Shown in pieces: positions 23,737 to 32,637 of a DNA stretch of 64,000 nt (position 1 is the stretch's first letter; every line of letters starts with the position of its first letter). Below the pieces are notes generated by a model. It was not told where the DNA came from and made no database searches. It worked only from the letters and a program-made list of their open reading frames with translations. The DNA is from Bog-532 sp965277615 (lineage in GTDB: Bacteria; Actinomycetota; Actinomycetes; Streptosporangiales; Streptosporangiaceae), in NCBI GenBank assembly GCA_965277615.1, contig CBDIDG010000005.1, positions 2,480,001-2,544,000 of the forward strand. The letters run 5' to 3'. The position numbers and the translations under genes were made by a program.

Positions 23737-24656
23737 CCCGGACCGAGGAGTTCCAGGAGCTGCGGCCGCTGCTGTTCTCGATCGCCTACCGGGTCCTCGG
23801 CAGCGTGGCCGAAGCCGAGGACGCGGTCCAGGAGACCTGGCTGCGCTACGAGACCTCCCCGGCCGAACCCAGGTCGGCCAAGGCGTTCCTCTCGGCCGTG
23901 GTCACCCGGATCTCGATCGATGTGCTGCGCTCGGCCCGCGTCCGGCGGGAGGAGTATGTCGGGCCGTGGTTCCCCGAGCCGCTGCTCACCGACCCCTATG
24001 AGGACCCGGAGCGGTCAGCGGAGCTGGCCGACTCGGTGTCGATGGCGGCCCTGTTGCTGCTTGAGCGGCTCAGCCCGCTCGAACGGGCGGTCTTCGTGCT
24101 CCGGGAGGTGTTCGCCTTCAGCTTCCGGGAGATCGCCTCAGCGGTGGAGCGGTCGGAGGTGGCATGCCGTCAGCTCGCGGTGCATGCGCGCCGCCACATG
24201 GACGCCGGCCGCCCCCGGTTTCAGGCCGACCGGCGCGAGCGCGAGGAACTCGCCGGACGCTTCTTCGACGCCTTTCGGGAAGGGGACGTCGACGAGCTGC
24301 GGGAGTTCCTCGCCGCTGACGTTCAGGTGATCGGTGACGGCGGCGGCAAAGCCCCGGTCTTCGGGCGCGCCATCGCTGGTGTCGACAATGTCGCTCGACT
24401 GTTCAGCTCCCTGATTCCCGCGCTCATCGCGATCGGCGGCACGATCGAGGCTCGCGAGGTGAACGGACAGCCGGGGGCCATCTTCCGTGACCGGGACGGG
24501 AAGGTCATCAACACGTTGTCGCTCGACATCTACGGCGGGCGCATCCAGGTGATCCGGTCGGTGATCAACCCCGACAAGCTCGGGCACGTGGGTCCGGTGG
24601 CGGATGCATGGAGGGTTGCCCGAGACACGCGCAGGGCGCGCCGCGGCACCCACTGA
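23733..24656 (+). CDS. sigJ: ECF41 (SigJ-type) RNA polymerase sigma factor, second copy
   Basis: A 307-residue ECF41 sigma factor: sigma-2 with 'EAEDAVQETWLRYE', linker 'YVGPWFPEPLLTDPYED', sigma-4 'LSPLERAVFVLREVFAFSFREIASAV', and C-terminal SnoaL-like domain with both group motifs 'DGGGKAPVFG' and 'NPDKLGHVG'. The GTG start overlaps the epimerase stop by four bases. Unlike the first copy, its DGGGK motif is intact. Transcription from the matched promoter at 22734 gives autoregulation of the two-gene unit. Cross-regulation with the copy at 17384 is likely because the promoters are the same. Confidence 0.92.
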   Translation: MTRTEEFQELRPLLFSIAYRVLGSVAEAEDAVQETWLRYETSPAEPRSAKAFLSAVVTRISIDVLRSARVRREEYVGPWFPEPLLTDPYEDPERSAELADSVSMAALLLLERLSPLERAVFVLREVFAFSFREIASAVERSEVACRQLAVHARRHMDAGRPRFQADRREREELAGRFFDAFREGDVDELREFLAADVQVIGDGGGKAPVFGRAIAGVDNVARLFSSLIPALIAIGGTIEAREVNGQPGAIFRDRDGKVINTLSLDIYGGRIQVIRSVINPDKLGHVGPVADAWRVARDTRRARRGTH

Positions 24657-24820
24657 ATCCTGAAGATCGAGTAGCCAACCGTCGATGAGTTCCGAAGTTT
24701 CCGGCTGTCTCCCGCCTTCCCGGTTCGGCCCTGGACTTGGGCCATCCTGTGGTTCTTATACGTCCAACTCCATTGAAGTTGCCTGCTACCGTCACGGGAC
24801 CTGCGGGGTCTGTCCCGCCA

Positions 24821-25195
24821 TTAGGGGGCGAAGATAGCTCCCCGCAGGTATGCGTGAGCAAGTTGGTGTAGACGAGCCTTGGCGAAGCTCCGCCCGAGGC
24901 CTGGGTGGACGACCGACACGTCCAACTGGGCGAGATATTCCATGCTTCGCTGGTAAGACGCAGCATCGGATTCGGGTAGATCATCGACGAGGTAGCCGTC
25001 ATAGACGACGTCGCCCGAATACAGCACGCCGGTGCGCTCCTCGAGCAGAGCGATGGATCCGGGTGTGTGACCGGGAAGGTGAAGGACTTTCAACGTGTGG
25101 CCGCCCAGTTCGATTCGCTCGCCGGCCTCGAGTTGCCGGGTCAATATCGCCGGCTCGACGCGGTAGGCCCACGGGTCGTAGTTGGGGTAAGGCAT
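24821..25195 (-). pseudogene. Metallo-beta-lactamase-fold hydrolase, N-terminally truncated
   Basis: The 124-codon frame encodes the second half of an MBL-fold protein: 'YDPWAYRVEPAILTRQL', 'LKVLHLPGHTPGSIALLEE' (metal-ligand His), 'LYSGDVVYDGYLVDD' (bridging Asp) and 'VVHPGLGRSF' near the end. The essential N-terminal HxHxDH motif is missing, since upstream sequence is unrelated after about six residues. A normal protein would be ~250 residues. It therefore looks like a deletion remnant. Confidence 0.7.
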
Positions 25196-25379
25196 GGCGT
25201 CGATGAGGAGGTAGGAAAGGCGCTCCTACCTCATCGGTGCCGAGTTAGGCTGCCGCATCATGCGTTCATGTAGTTGCGCAGATTGGCCAGTTCGGGGTCA
25301 GCGGCATGTTCCGTCAGTGCATTGACGACCCGGACGGCTCGCGGCCGCATCATCCGGCAGCGTCCTATCACCGCGGCGG
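25196..25379. other. Debris between two broken genes
   Basis: A minus-strand frame gives the short tail 'AVRVVNALTEHAADPELANLRNYMNA' before a stop near 25260. It may be the end of another lost gene. It is too short to name. Confidence 0.25.
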
Positions 25380-26165
25380 TTAGCCGCCCTGCAGCACGAA
25401 GAATAGGAAACACAGGAAGCGGCGGTTGTCTGCGATGTCGTCAAGTAGCAGCGCGCGGGGAGTATCGGGTGCGACAGCTGGCTCGCTGATGACTGATATC
25501 TGAAATCCGGCCGCGGTGACGGCGTCGGTCATCGCGTGCAGGGGCCGGGTCCAGAAGCGCAGCAGCGCGGTCTGGCTGTCCGCGGTCCACTCAGCGACGT
25601 AGTTGTAGGTCGCGAAATAATTGGGCTCAAGGCTGGCCTCGCGGTGTCATAGGTTTTCGGCGAAGGGATGGTTAACGGACACGATGAGGCGTCCACTGGG
25701 CTTGAGCACGCGCCGCAGCTCGGCGAGCGCCGGTCCCCAGTCCTCCAGGTAGTGCAGGACCAGGGAAGCCGTAACGTCCTCGAACGCGTCATCGGGGAAG
25801 GGAAGTGGGCCGCCCAGCTCGGCTACCTGCAGTTCCGCGCCATCACCGAGCCGCCGCCGGGCCACCTCCAGCATTCCGGCGCTCTTGTCGATGCCGGTCA
25901 CAATGGCGCCCCGGTCGCGCAGCGCCGCCAGCAGAGGGCCGGAGCCGCAGCCAGCGTCGAGAATCCGCCGGCCAGCCACATCCCCCGCCAGCGCCAGCAT
26001 CGCGGGCCGCTCATAGTAGGCATTAACGAGGTTGTTCTCGTTGGTGGCCGCGTACGCCTCGGCGAAGCTGTCATAGTCGTTGACCCTCGGCGAATCTGCA
26101 AAGTCAGCGGAGAACGAGACGAGCCTGGTGGAGATGCCTCCGGGGGGACTGTGGTCGTTAGACAT
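25380..26165 (-). pseudogene. SAM-dependent methyltransferase with in-frame TGA
   Basis: A class I methyltransferase reading ATG 26165 to TAA 25380. It has motif I 'RILDAGCGSGPLLAAL', motif II 'GIDKSAGMLEVARRRLG', and 'FEDVTASLVLHYLEDW', then 'KPSGRLIVSVNHPFAENL'. A TGA codon follows, after which the same frame continues with 'EPNYFATYNYVAEWTADSQ', 'RFWTRPLHAMTDAVTAAGF' and 'RFLCFLFFVLQGG', the expected C-terminus. Only one nonsense codon breaks it; no shift is needed. The truncated product (first ~172 residues) would retain the SAM site but lack the C-terminal cap. Confidence 0.85.
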
Positions 26166-26322
26166 GCGGCCCATGGTGGCAGGCGCCGGCCAGGTAGCGA
26201 GGGCGACAGGACCCATCCGGCCGCCCACGAGGCAATCGTTTTGCCGGCCCCGCACGAGGGTACCTGTCAGGGAGTTCCGCCGCTGCGGCGCGAGCCGTAC
26301 GCAGGTCTGAGACGGGTATCGC

Positions 26323-26640
26323 ATGAGCAGCGCCCCGAGCGTTCCCGGCGTCGAGGTCGGCGCGTCCTGGCTAGGCGGCTGTGAACACGGGCTGACGTTC
26401 AGCGACATCATCGCCGCCCGGATCCAGCCGGCCGCGGTCGAGATGATGGACGCCCTCGCCCTTCAGGCCGCTGAGCCGCCGTCAGGTGCGGCCATCCCCC
26501 TAGCGCCGTCGCGGTCCTGGTCATCGAGCTGTACGGCCCGCAGGTCGTGGCCACGACGCTGGCGCGCCTGGGCGAGCCGATGCCGGTCGGACGCCACCTC
26601 GCTGACGCGCTGGACGGCCGCCGGCACGCCGGTCTGGCAC
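26323..26640 (+). pseudogene. FAD-linked oxidase (GlcD/glycolate-lactate type) fragment
   Basis: Residues 'FSDIIAARIQPAAVEMMDALALQA' followed, after a change of frame near 26500, by 'AVAVLVIELYGPQVVATTLARLG' resemble the C-terminal cap of FAD-binding GlcD-type oxidases ('PAAVEfMD-LAL' then 'AaVLLVELdG'). The FAD-binding domain is absent. It sits directly before the lactate permease gene, so it may be the ruin of a lactate or glycolate oxidase once co-transcribed with it. Assignment rests on short motifs. Confidence 0.45.
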
Positions 26641-26693
26641 AGCACCCGGACGGCCGCTTTGACCCGCTAGCCCCTCCACGAAGGAGTACGTCC

Positions 26694-28433
26694 ATGCTCA
26701 CCGACTACCGGCAGGTTTATGACCCGCTCGGCAACTCTCTCGGACTGTCCTCGATCGTGGCGGCCCTGCCCCTGGTCACGCTGTTCGTGCTGCTCGGTGC
26801 CTTGCGCATGCGTGCATGGCTTGCGTCGATCATCGGGCTCGCCGTCGCCCTGATAGTGGCGGTGGCCGTATATTCCATGCCCGTCGGCGACGCCGTGAAC
26901 AGCGGGCTGCTCGGTGCCGCCTTCGGGTTCTTCCCGATCATGTGGATCGTCATCAATGCCATCTGGATCTACAACCTGACAGTGGAGACCGGCCACTTCG
27001 ACACGCTCCGCCGGTCATTCGCCTCGATCAGCGACGACCAGCGGATCCAGGCCGTCATCATCGCCTTCTGCTTCGGAGCCCTGATGGAGGCTCTCGCGGG
27101 TTTCGGCACGCCGGTGGCGATCAGCTCCGTCATGCTCATCGCACTCGGGTTCCGGCCGCTCAAGGCAGCAACAGTCGCGCTGGTCGCGAACACCGCGCCG
27201 GTCGCCTTCGGGGCGCTCGCGGTGCCGATCACAACGCTCGCGACCGTCACGAAGCTGCCGGTCGGTGACCTGGGCGCCATGGTCGGCCGCCAGACGCCGA
27301 TCCTCGCGGTCTTCGTCCCGCTGGCCCTGGTGTTCATCGTCGACGGGAAGCGCGGCCTTCGCCAGGTATGGCCCGCGGCGCTGGTGTGCGGCGCGACCTT
27401 CGCCGTCTTCCAGTACCTCGCGTCCAACTTCTGGTCCGTCCCCCTCACCGACATCATCGCGTCGCTCGCCTCGGCGCTGGCCGTCCTGGCCTTCACCCGC
27501 GTCTGGCACCCGAAGGAGGGCTACGTGGAAACGGCCGACGATGCACCCGCGCACCGGGAGCCGGCGCGGCACCAGGTGCACGTCTCCGGTGACCCCGGGG
27601 AGGGCTCCCCGGCCACGTCCGCCCCGGCCCCCGCGGCCTCGGACGGCACGGTCCGCGACACGCCCGTCGATGTCTTCAAGGCCTACGCGCCGTACCTGAT
27701 CATCATCGTGATCTTCGTCGTCGCCACCCGCGTGCCGGCCATCACCGGCGTAGCCCCCGCCAAACCCGGCGCGGGCGGCACCGGCCTGGAGTCAGCGACC
27801 CGCATCTACGACTGGCCGGGCCTGCACATCGTCAGCGGCAAAGGGAAAGCTGTAGCGACCATCTTCAAGCTGAACCTCCTGTCGGCTGCCGGCACCCTGC
27901 TGCTGCTGTCCGGACTGGCCACGATGGTCGTGCTGAAGATCGGGGCCGGCCGGGCGGTGCGCGCCTACGGACGCACGCTCGCGCAGCTGAAGTTCGCGAT
28001 CCTCACCGTGATGGCCGTTCTGGCGCTCGGCTTCGTCATGAACGAGTCCGGCCAGACCACGACGCTGGGACTGTGGATGGCCGGAGCCGGAGGTTTGTTC
28101 GCCTTGCTGTCCCCGATCCTGGGTTGGCTGGGCGTAGCGGTCACCGGCTCGGACACCTCCTCGAACTCGCTGTTCGGAGCCCTGCAGATCACTGCCGCGG
28201 CGCAAGCTCACCTGTCGCCGACGCTGCTCGCCGCGGCGAACTCCGCTGGCGGCGTACTGGGCAAGATGATCTCCCCGCAGAACCTCGCGATCGCGGCCGC
28301 CGCCGTCGGGCTCCAAGGGCGCGAAGGCGACATCTTCCGGCGCGTGATCGGGTGGAGCATCGCATTTCTGGCCTTCATGTGCCTGCTCGTCTACCTGCAG
28401 TCCACCGCCGTGCTGTCATGGATGGTCATCTGA
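26694..28433 (+). CDS. lldP: L-lactate permease
   Basis: A 579-residue transporter of the LctP family that imports L-lactate or glycolate with protons. It has 12-14 helices, with family motifs 'FGALMEALAGFGTPVAISSVML', 'ALVANTAPVAFGALAVPI', 'GSDTSSNSLFGALQITAA' and 'AANSAGGVLGKMISPQNLAIA'. A hydrophilic loop of ~75 residues (about 275-350) separates two halves. The ATG at 26694 follows GGAG. The in-frame codons upstream belong to the oxidase remnant. No lactate-utilisation enzyme is intact nearby. Confidence 0.93.
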   Translation: MLTDYRQVYDPLGNSLGLSSIVAALPLVTLFVLLGALRMRAWLASIIGLAVALIVAVAVYSMPVGDAVNSGLLGAAFGFFPIMWIVINAIWIYNLTVETGHFDTLRRSFASISDDQRIQAVIIAFCFGALMEALAGFGTPVAISSVMLIALGFRPLKAATVALVANTAPVAFGALAVPITTLATVTKLPVGDLGAMVGRQTPILAVFVPLALVFIVDGKRGLRQVWPAALVCGATFAVFQYLASNFWSVPLTDIIASLASALAVLAFTRVWHPKEGYVETADDAPAHREPARHQVHVSGDPGEGSPATSAPAPAASDGTVRDTPVDVFKAYAPYLIIIVIFVVATRVPAITGVAPAKPGAGGTGLESATRIYDWPGLHIVSGKGKAVATIFKLNLLSAAGTLLLLSGLATMVVLKIGAGRAVRAYGRTLAQLKFAILTVMAVLALGFVMNESGQTTTLGLWMAGAGGLFALLSPILGWLGVAVTGSDTSSNSLFGALQITAAAQAHLSPTLLAAANSAGGVLGKMISPQNLAIAAAAVGLQGREGDIFRRVIGWSIAFLAFMCLLVYLQSTAVLSWMVI

Positions 28434-28702
28434 CCGACTACTTGGTACGGCGCAGCAGGGGCAGCCGGCAGGTGGAATGATCCGGTGGATGACGACTGAC
28501 CGTCGGAACACGTCTTGCACGACGCCGCGGCCGCGCGACTCGCGGCAGAGCCGGGACGTCAGTCAGCAGTGTCAGCCACACATGCCCGCGCACAGATCAA
28601 CCCGTTCGGCGCGGCACCGATGTTCACGGGCACCGCATGTCACGACGTACCGAACGGCGGCTCTTCGCACCGATGAACGGGGCTTTGCTGACGGCAGGTG
28701 CG
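28434..28702. other. Intergenic region, nothing identified
   Basis: The space between the convergent lactate permease and the broken synthase gene. Frames here show no motif or ribosome site. Confidence 0.35.
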
Positions 28703-29633
28703 TTAGGAGTAGAGCTGGCCGGCGAGGTATTTCAGGCCGCTGTCGACTTGGACGGTGACCACGCGGTGGCCAGGGCCGAGCTGGCGGGCGATGCCGGCGG
28801 CGGCGGCGAGGTTGGCGCCGGTTGAGGGCCCGGAAAATATGCCCTCGGTGCGGGCGGCCTGGCGGGCGCTCTGGAACGCCTGGGCTTCGGCTATGGCCAC
28901 GACTTCGTCGTAATTGGCGGGGTGGAGCTGGGGTGGGCGGCGGCCGATGCCGCCGCCCTCGATGTGATGAGTCCCCGGCAGCCCGCCCGACAGCACCGCC
29001 GATTCGGCAGGCTCGACCACGACCCGGTGCACTTGCGGCAGTGCGGCGGCCAGTGCGCGGCTGACCCCCAGGAAGCAGCCGGCGGTGCCGACATAGCTGC
29101 AGAAGGCGCTGATCGGCGGCGGGCCAGGGAGCTGCTCGAGCAGTTCCTCACCGAGGCGGCGGTAGCCCTCCCACCATGTCGGTGTTATTGAACTGATCGG
29201 TAGCGAACGCGCCCGTCTGTGCCGCGATCTCGGCTGCCCGGCGCATCATTGATGGGATCAGATCGGGCGTGATGCCTTCCGGACTCGGTATCAGCTCGAC
29301 CTCGGCCCCGAATGCCCGCATCGTGCGGATCTTCTCGTCGGCGAACGCATCAGAGGACACGATCCGCAACGGGTAACCCTTCACCGCGCAGACGAACGCC
29401 AGCGACGAGCCGGTGCTCCCACCGGTGTACTCCACGACCATCTGGCCCGGCCGCAGGCGGCCGTCGGCCTCGGCGGCCTCGATCATCGCCAGGGCCATCC
29501 GGTCCTTGTACGAACCGGTCGGGTTGGCTCCCTCCATCTTCACCCAGACCTCAGCGCAACCCTCATCGGCCAGATGCGCTAGCCGGACCACGGGCGTACC
29601 ACCGATGGCCGAAATCCCCCCCGCACGGTCCAC
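28703..29633 (-). pseudogene. PLP-dependent cysteine synthase family protein, frameshifted
   Basis: The first part (29633 to ~29180) carries 'GGISAIGGTPVVRLAHL', the PLP-lysine motif 'EGANPTGSYKDRMALAM' and 'VVEYTGGSTGSSLAFV', ending 'FNNTDMVGG' and a stop. One extra G in a GTGGGAGGG run near 29170 shifts the frame. Deleting it restores 'MVEGYRRLGEELLEQLPG', 'FCSYVGTAGCFLGV', 'EGGGIGRRPPQL' and 'EGIFSGPSTGANLAAAAG', the normal C-terminal half. Apart from this base the gene is intact, so the loss is recent or a sequencing error. Confidence 0.87.
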
Positions 29634-29832
29634 CTGCAACCTCCATCCAGCACGACGCACCCATCAACAGCCTACGGCGACCGCTCTTGGCACGTGCAGA
29701 TCATCCAGGTCGGGATGGCCGTCGCCATGACCCGAACCCAGAAATATCCGCACAGAACGGCGAATAAGGAGTGAACGGAACTCAGTGTCTGCAGTGACAT
29801 ATCGTGACTGAGCTCCTAGTCTGTTCGCTGAG

Positions 29833-30424
29833 CTATGCCGCTGGGTCGAGGATGCGCCTGACCTTTCGGCGATCGATGTCGAGCTCTCGGGCAATGGCGC
29901 GCTGACCTTGGCCCGCCTCGTACCTTGCGCGAACCGTCTGCTCCAGGCCTGGCGCAGCCGACAGTTCCAGTGGTGCTTCTTGCGCTGGCCGCGGTGCAGC
30001 CTGGTCCCCGACGTCCAGGACCGGCGTCACTCACTCGGGTGCCGCGCCCGGTGCGGATCAGCATCATCAGCAGCTCGAATGAGCCAACCAGCGCCAGCGC
30101 GGGCCAGGCGCTGACCAGCGCGCCGACCGGGCCATGCCCCACCCCATGAGCCAGGTTGGCGCCGACCGTGGCCACGATGCCGGTGCCCAGGCTCCATACG
30201 GCCAGCCGCGGTACCAGCTGGCTCCGGCGGCTGGCGTCCAGGACCACCATGGACGCGGCCCAGATCAGCCCGTCCACGGTGAACGGCAGCAGCCGTGCCG
30301 TCATCCCAGACTCGCCATGCGACCGCACCAGCTCGAACGCGTGCTGGTACGAGATGAATGCGGCGACGACCGCCACCGCCACCACCGCGAGGGCCGTAGT
30401 GATCCGGATGAGCCGGTCCATCAC
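29833..30424 (-). pseudogene. DUF2637 membrane protein of AICE type, frameshifted
   Basis: From 30424 the frame encodes 'ALAVVAVAVVAAFISYQHAFELVRSHGESG', 'LLPFTVDGLIWAASMVVLDASRRSQLV' and 'GTGIVATVGANLAHGVGHGPVGALVSAWPALALVGSFELL', the DUF2637 four-helix core. Near 30020 the frame is lost. In another frame the C-terminal helix-turn-helix 'ARYEAGQGQRAIARELDIDRRKVRRIL' follows. DUF2637 proteins with such tails are encoded in actinobacterial integrative and conjugative elements. A truncated relative lies at 41565. The upstream small gene overlaps its start. Confidence 0.8.
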
Positions 30425-30666
30425 AGGCCCAGTTCCTCACGCCAGCCGGTGACGAACGGATCATCGTCGCCGTACCCGGCGGCGAGCCGTTCCGCGAGCA
30501 CCATGGCCGTGATCGCCTGGTTCCGCGTAAACAACCGCCCGGGCCACCCCGAGACGGCCCACACCCTGCGTCCGTCATCCACCGTGCCGCAGCAATATCG
30601 AGCTGTGGCGACCACCTGCCCGTCGTGCTCGGCGGTCATGAAGTCGTAGTCGATTCGTCCTGCCAT
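30421..30666 (-). CDS. Small AICE-associated protein
   Basis: An 81-residue protein, 'MAGRIDYDFMTAEHDGQVVATARY', with 'WAVSGWPGRLFTRNQAITAMVLAERLAAG' in the second half. A close relative is encoded at 62288-62521 and a decayed piece at 49239, each near element remains. It precedes the DUF2637 gene with overlapping stop/start (TGATG), so the two are an operon. The role is unknown, but the consistent position next to the attachment site marks it as an element backbone gene. Confidence 0.6.
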   Translation of the reverse strand: MAGRIDYDFMTAEHDGQVVATARYCCGTVDDGRRVWAVSGWPGRLFTRNQAITAMVLAERLAAGYGDDDPFVTGWREELGL

Positions 30667-30829
30667 GGGGCGCCTCACTTTCGGTAGTGAGGTCCGGAAA
30701 GCCAGTGACAAACCAAGTGACAACGGCCCCAGTTAACATCGGACCACGTCAGTGCCAGCCAGACAGCGCTACCGTTCTGAACTGCACTGACGCGAGCCAG
30801 CGCGACCCTCTCAGACCGAACGAGCGTCC
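30667..30829 (+). repeat. Right-type att flank, copy 1 (homologous to 62522-62683)
   Basis: About 160 bases between the small gene and the tRNA-Thr core match the corresponding stretch before copy 4. Shared blocks are CCTCACTTTCGGTA, GCCAGTGACAAACCAAGTGA and GAACTGCACTGACGCGA. The tandem AGTGACAAAC / AAGTGACAAC pair resembles integrase arm sites. An inverted pair CCTCACTTTC/...GTGAGG brackets the small gene's leader. Confidence 0.75.
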
Positions 30830-30874
30830 ATGGTAAGGAGAAGGTCTACGGTTCGATTCCGTAACGGGGCTCCA
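30830..30874 (+). tRNA. tRNA-Thr(GGT) 3' fragment, copy 2 (attachment-site core)
   Basis: Identical over 45 bases to copies 1 and 3: anticodon loop ATGGTAA, T-arm TACGG-TTCGATT-CCGTA, ending GGGGCTCCA. No 5' half pairs with it. Left of it lies the right-type flank, and right of it, 17 bases away, the stop of an integrase remnant. Confidence 0.8.
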
Positions 30875-30891
30875 GCTCAGAGGCTCAAGCG

Positions 30892-31353
30892 TCATGTGTC
30901 ATCCTGACGTCGTGCCATCCGCGTGCCAGAACGGCCCGGCTTCGTGGCTCTCTTCGACTGTGCCAGTTCAGCCCGGGCGGCCTTGCCGACCGCATCGGCC
31001 AGAGCGCGCTGCCGCTGATCAGAACTGTGCATGTAGATCAGCGCGGCCGGAGGGCTATCGTGGCCCATCCGCGCCATGAGTTCCCGAGGATTCGCGCCTA
31101 CATTAGCCGCGAACTGATTGCCGGTATGGCGCAGGTCGTGAATGTGAATGTCCTCCAAGCCGACAGCGGCGAGCGCGGGAACCCAGATCCGTCGTCGAAA
31201 ATTGGTGTTGGACAGCGCCGTGCCCTCGGCACTGGTGAACACGAGCTGAGCACCGGAAGGTAGTGAGCCTAGGTGCTTATGCAGGTCAGGCACGATCAGG
31301 TCTGCGAAGTCGACGACGCGGCGGCCAGCCCGTGATTGCGGTTGTGGGGGCAT
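30892..31353 (-). pseudogene. Tyrosine-recombinase integrase, C-terminal remnant
   Basis: About 150 residues of a phage-type integrase: 'FRRRIWVPALAAVGLEDIHIHDLRHTGNQFAANVGA' contains the HxLRH box, and 'ELMARMGHDSPPAALIYMHSS' contains the second His and the catalytic Tyr. The N-terminal arm-binding domain and the first catalytic Arg are missing, because at 31353 the sequence changes to a transporter remnant. The C-terminal tail 'RSGTRMARR' reaches the tRNA-Thr core, the usual place for an integrase gene beside its att site. It cannot be active. Confidence 0.85.
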
Positions 31354-31740
31354 ATCGCGGTGGGCCGTTTCCTAGCCCAGCGGGGCATCAGCCCCGTCAC
31401 GCTGTCCGCATGCCAGCTCCTCGCGGCGTCCGTCATGCTCGCCATCGCCCTAGCGGTCGTTGGCGTGCGAACCCCGCACTTCACCGCCGTGAGTGTCGCG
31501 GCAATCGCGGTACTAGGGGTCATCGGCACCGGGTTTGCCTACGTGCTGAACTACCAGATCATCACCAGCGAAGGCGCAACCGTGGCATCGACGGTCACCT
31601 ACCTGCTGCCCGTCGTCGCCATCGTCCTCGGCGTCCTGGTCCTCAACGAGGACGAAACCGCGACGATCCTGGGCGGCATTGCCCTAGTACTGGCCGGAGT
31701 AGCGCTAACTCGGCGCGACGCGCCGAGTAGCGGCCATTAA
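31336..31740 (+). pseudogene. EamA/DMT-family transporter, C-terminal half
   Basis: Residues ~10-130 form one five-helix EamA unit: 'VGRFLAQRGISPVTLSACQLLAASVML', 'VLGVIGTGFAYVLNYQIITSEGATVASTVTYLLPVVA' and 'LGVLVLNEDETATILGGIALVLAGVAL'. A full DMT transporter has two such units, and the first is absent. The frame begins inside the integrase remnant on the other strand, so the junction near 31345 is a deletion or recombination point. It probably does not encode a working exporter. Confidence 0.75.
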
Positions 31741-31778
31741 CGCGGGAAACGTCGACCACAGCGCCCGGGAAAGGCGTC

Positions 31779-31991
31779 TTAGTCGGGCATATCGTGCGGG
31801 CCCCTGCGGGCAATCCGCTCAGCGCTCCCGCCCTCGGCGCTAATCACCCATGCCTTCGACAGTGCGTCGGCGACAATTTCGTCCGCCTCGCGCCGTGCAC
31901 GGCCAAGTACGTTGTCGGCTTCGCGGCGCGCATCGGCAATTGCCTGGTCGGCGGTCTGCTGAGCGAACGCCCATGAATTCGCTCCGCTCAA
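31779..31991 (-). CDS. Short coiled-coil fragment (DivIVA-like)
   Basis: A 70-codon frame with a heptad-like segment 'ADQAIADARREADNVLGRARREADEIV', resembling the repeats of DivIVA or ATP-synthase b-type coiled coils. It starts from a weak TTG and has no full domain. Probably a remnant; a small structural protein is possible. Confidence 0.35.
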   Translation of the reverse strand: MSGANSWAFAQQTADQAIADARREADNVLGRARREADEIVADALSKAWVISAEGGSAERIARRGPHDMPD

Positions 31992-31997
31992 GCTCGT

Positions 31998-32293
31998 TCA
32001 TCGCTGACTGAATTTGTAATACACTCCGGGCTCCCCGCTTCGGGTAACGTAGTAGTAGGTTCCGTTATTGCTGCCCCCGAGGTACGTGTCAAAGCCCGCG
32101 AACTGTGACGACGCCCGATTGATCCATTTGTATGAACCGTCCGAGTTAGAGACCACGGCCCAGACGACACCGTAGCCGCCATTGCAGTTTTGAACAAAGG
32201 CTCTGTAATTCGCCTGGATCGCGACACATTTACTGGTGTCCGCATTGAATTTCAGCTCAAATAGGGCGCGCCCTCGATCGTTCCGCCTATCAG
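31998..32293 (-). pseudogene. C-terminal part of a secreted-type protein without visible start
   Basis: A minus-strand frame open for ~98 codons encodes 'FNADTSKCVAIQANYRAFVQNC', then 'GGYGVVWAVVSNSDGSYKWINRAS', then 'SQFAGFDTYLGGSNNGTYYYVT', ending 'GVYYKFSQR'. Two cysteines ~17 residues apart and many Tyr/Asn/Gly/Ser residues suggest an exported actinobacterial protein. Base composition is less GC-rich than neighbours. No ATG/GTG with a ribosome site or signal peptide is present, so the 5' part has been lost. Confidence 0.5.
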
Positions 32294-32637
32294 CGGCCTA
32301 GGTCAGGGCCGGGCGGCGCACCGTTGGCCATGCGGTGCCCGCCGTATCGCCCGGTGCCGCGCCCGTGCGTGAGGACCAGGCCGTCAGCCTCGCGAAAGTC
32401 GCGCCGAGCCGGAAAAGGTCACACTGGCCGGGACGGAACGCCGCGCATTGTCCGGGTCGGCCCCTCCAGCCTCAACGGTGCTTCGCATCCCGCAAGCGGG
32501 ACGCGCCTGCGGCGCGCCGTTGACCCTGGAGCCTCTGCCGCCCCAGCGGGCCTGACGGCGAGGGCCAGGCCAGAGGCCAGGCCCGAAACGCGCACGGCGA
32601 ACCTCCGCACAAAAAACCGGCACCTAACTGAACCTTG
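32294..32637. other. Region without identifiable gene
   Basis: No supported coding frame. The GC-rich frames here are probably shadows. The region separates the secreted-protein remnant from the small membrane gene. Confidence 0.3.
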
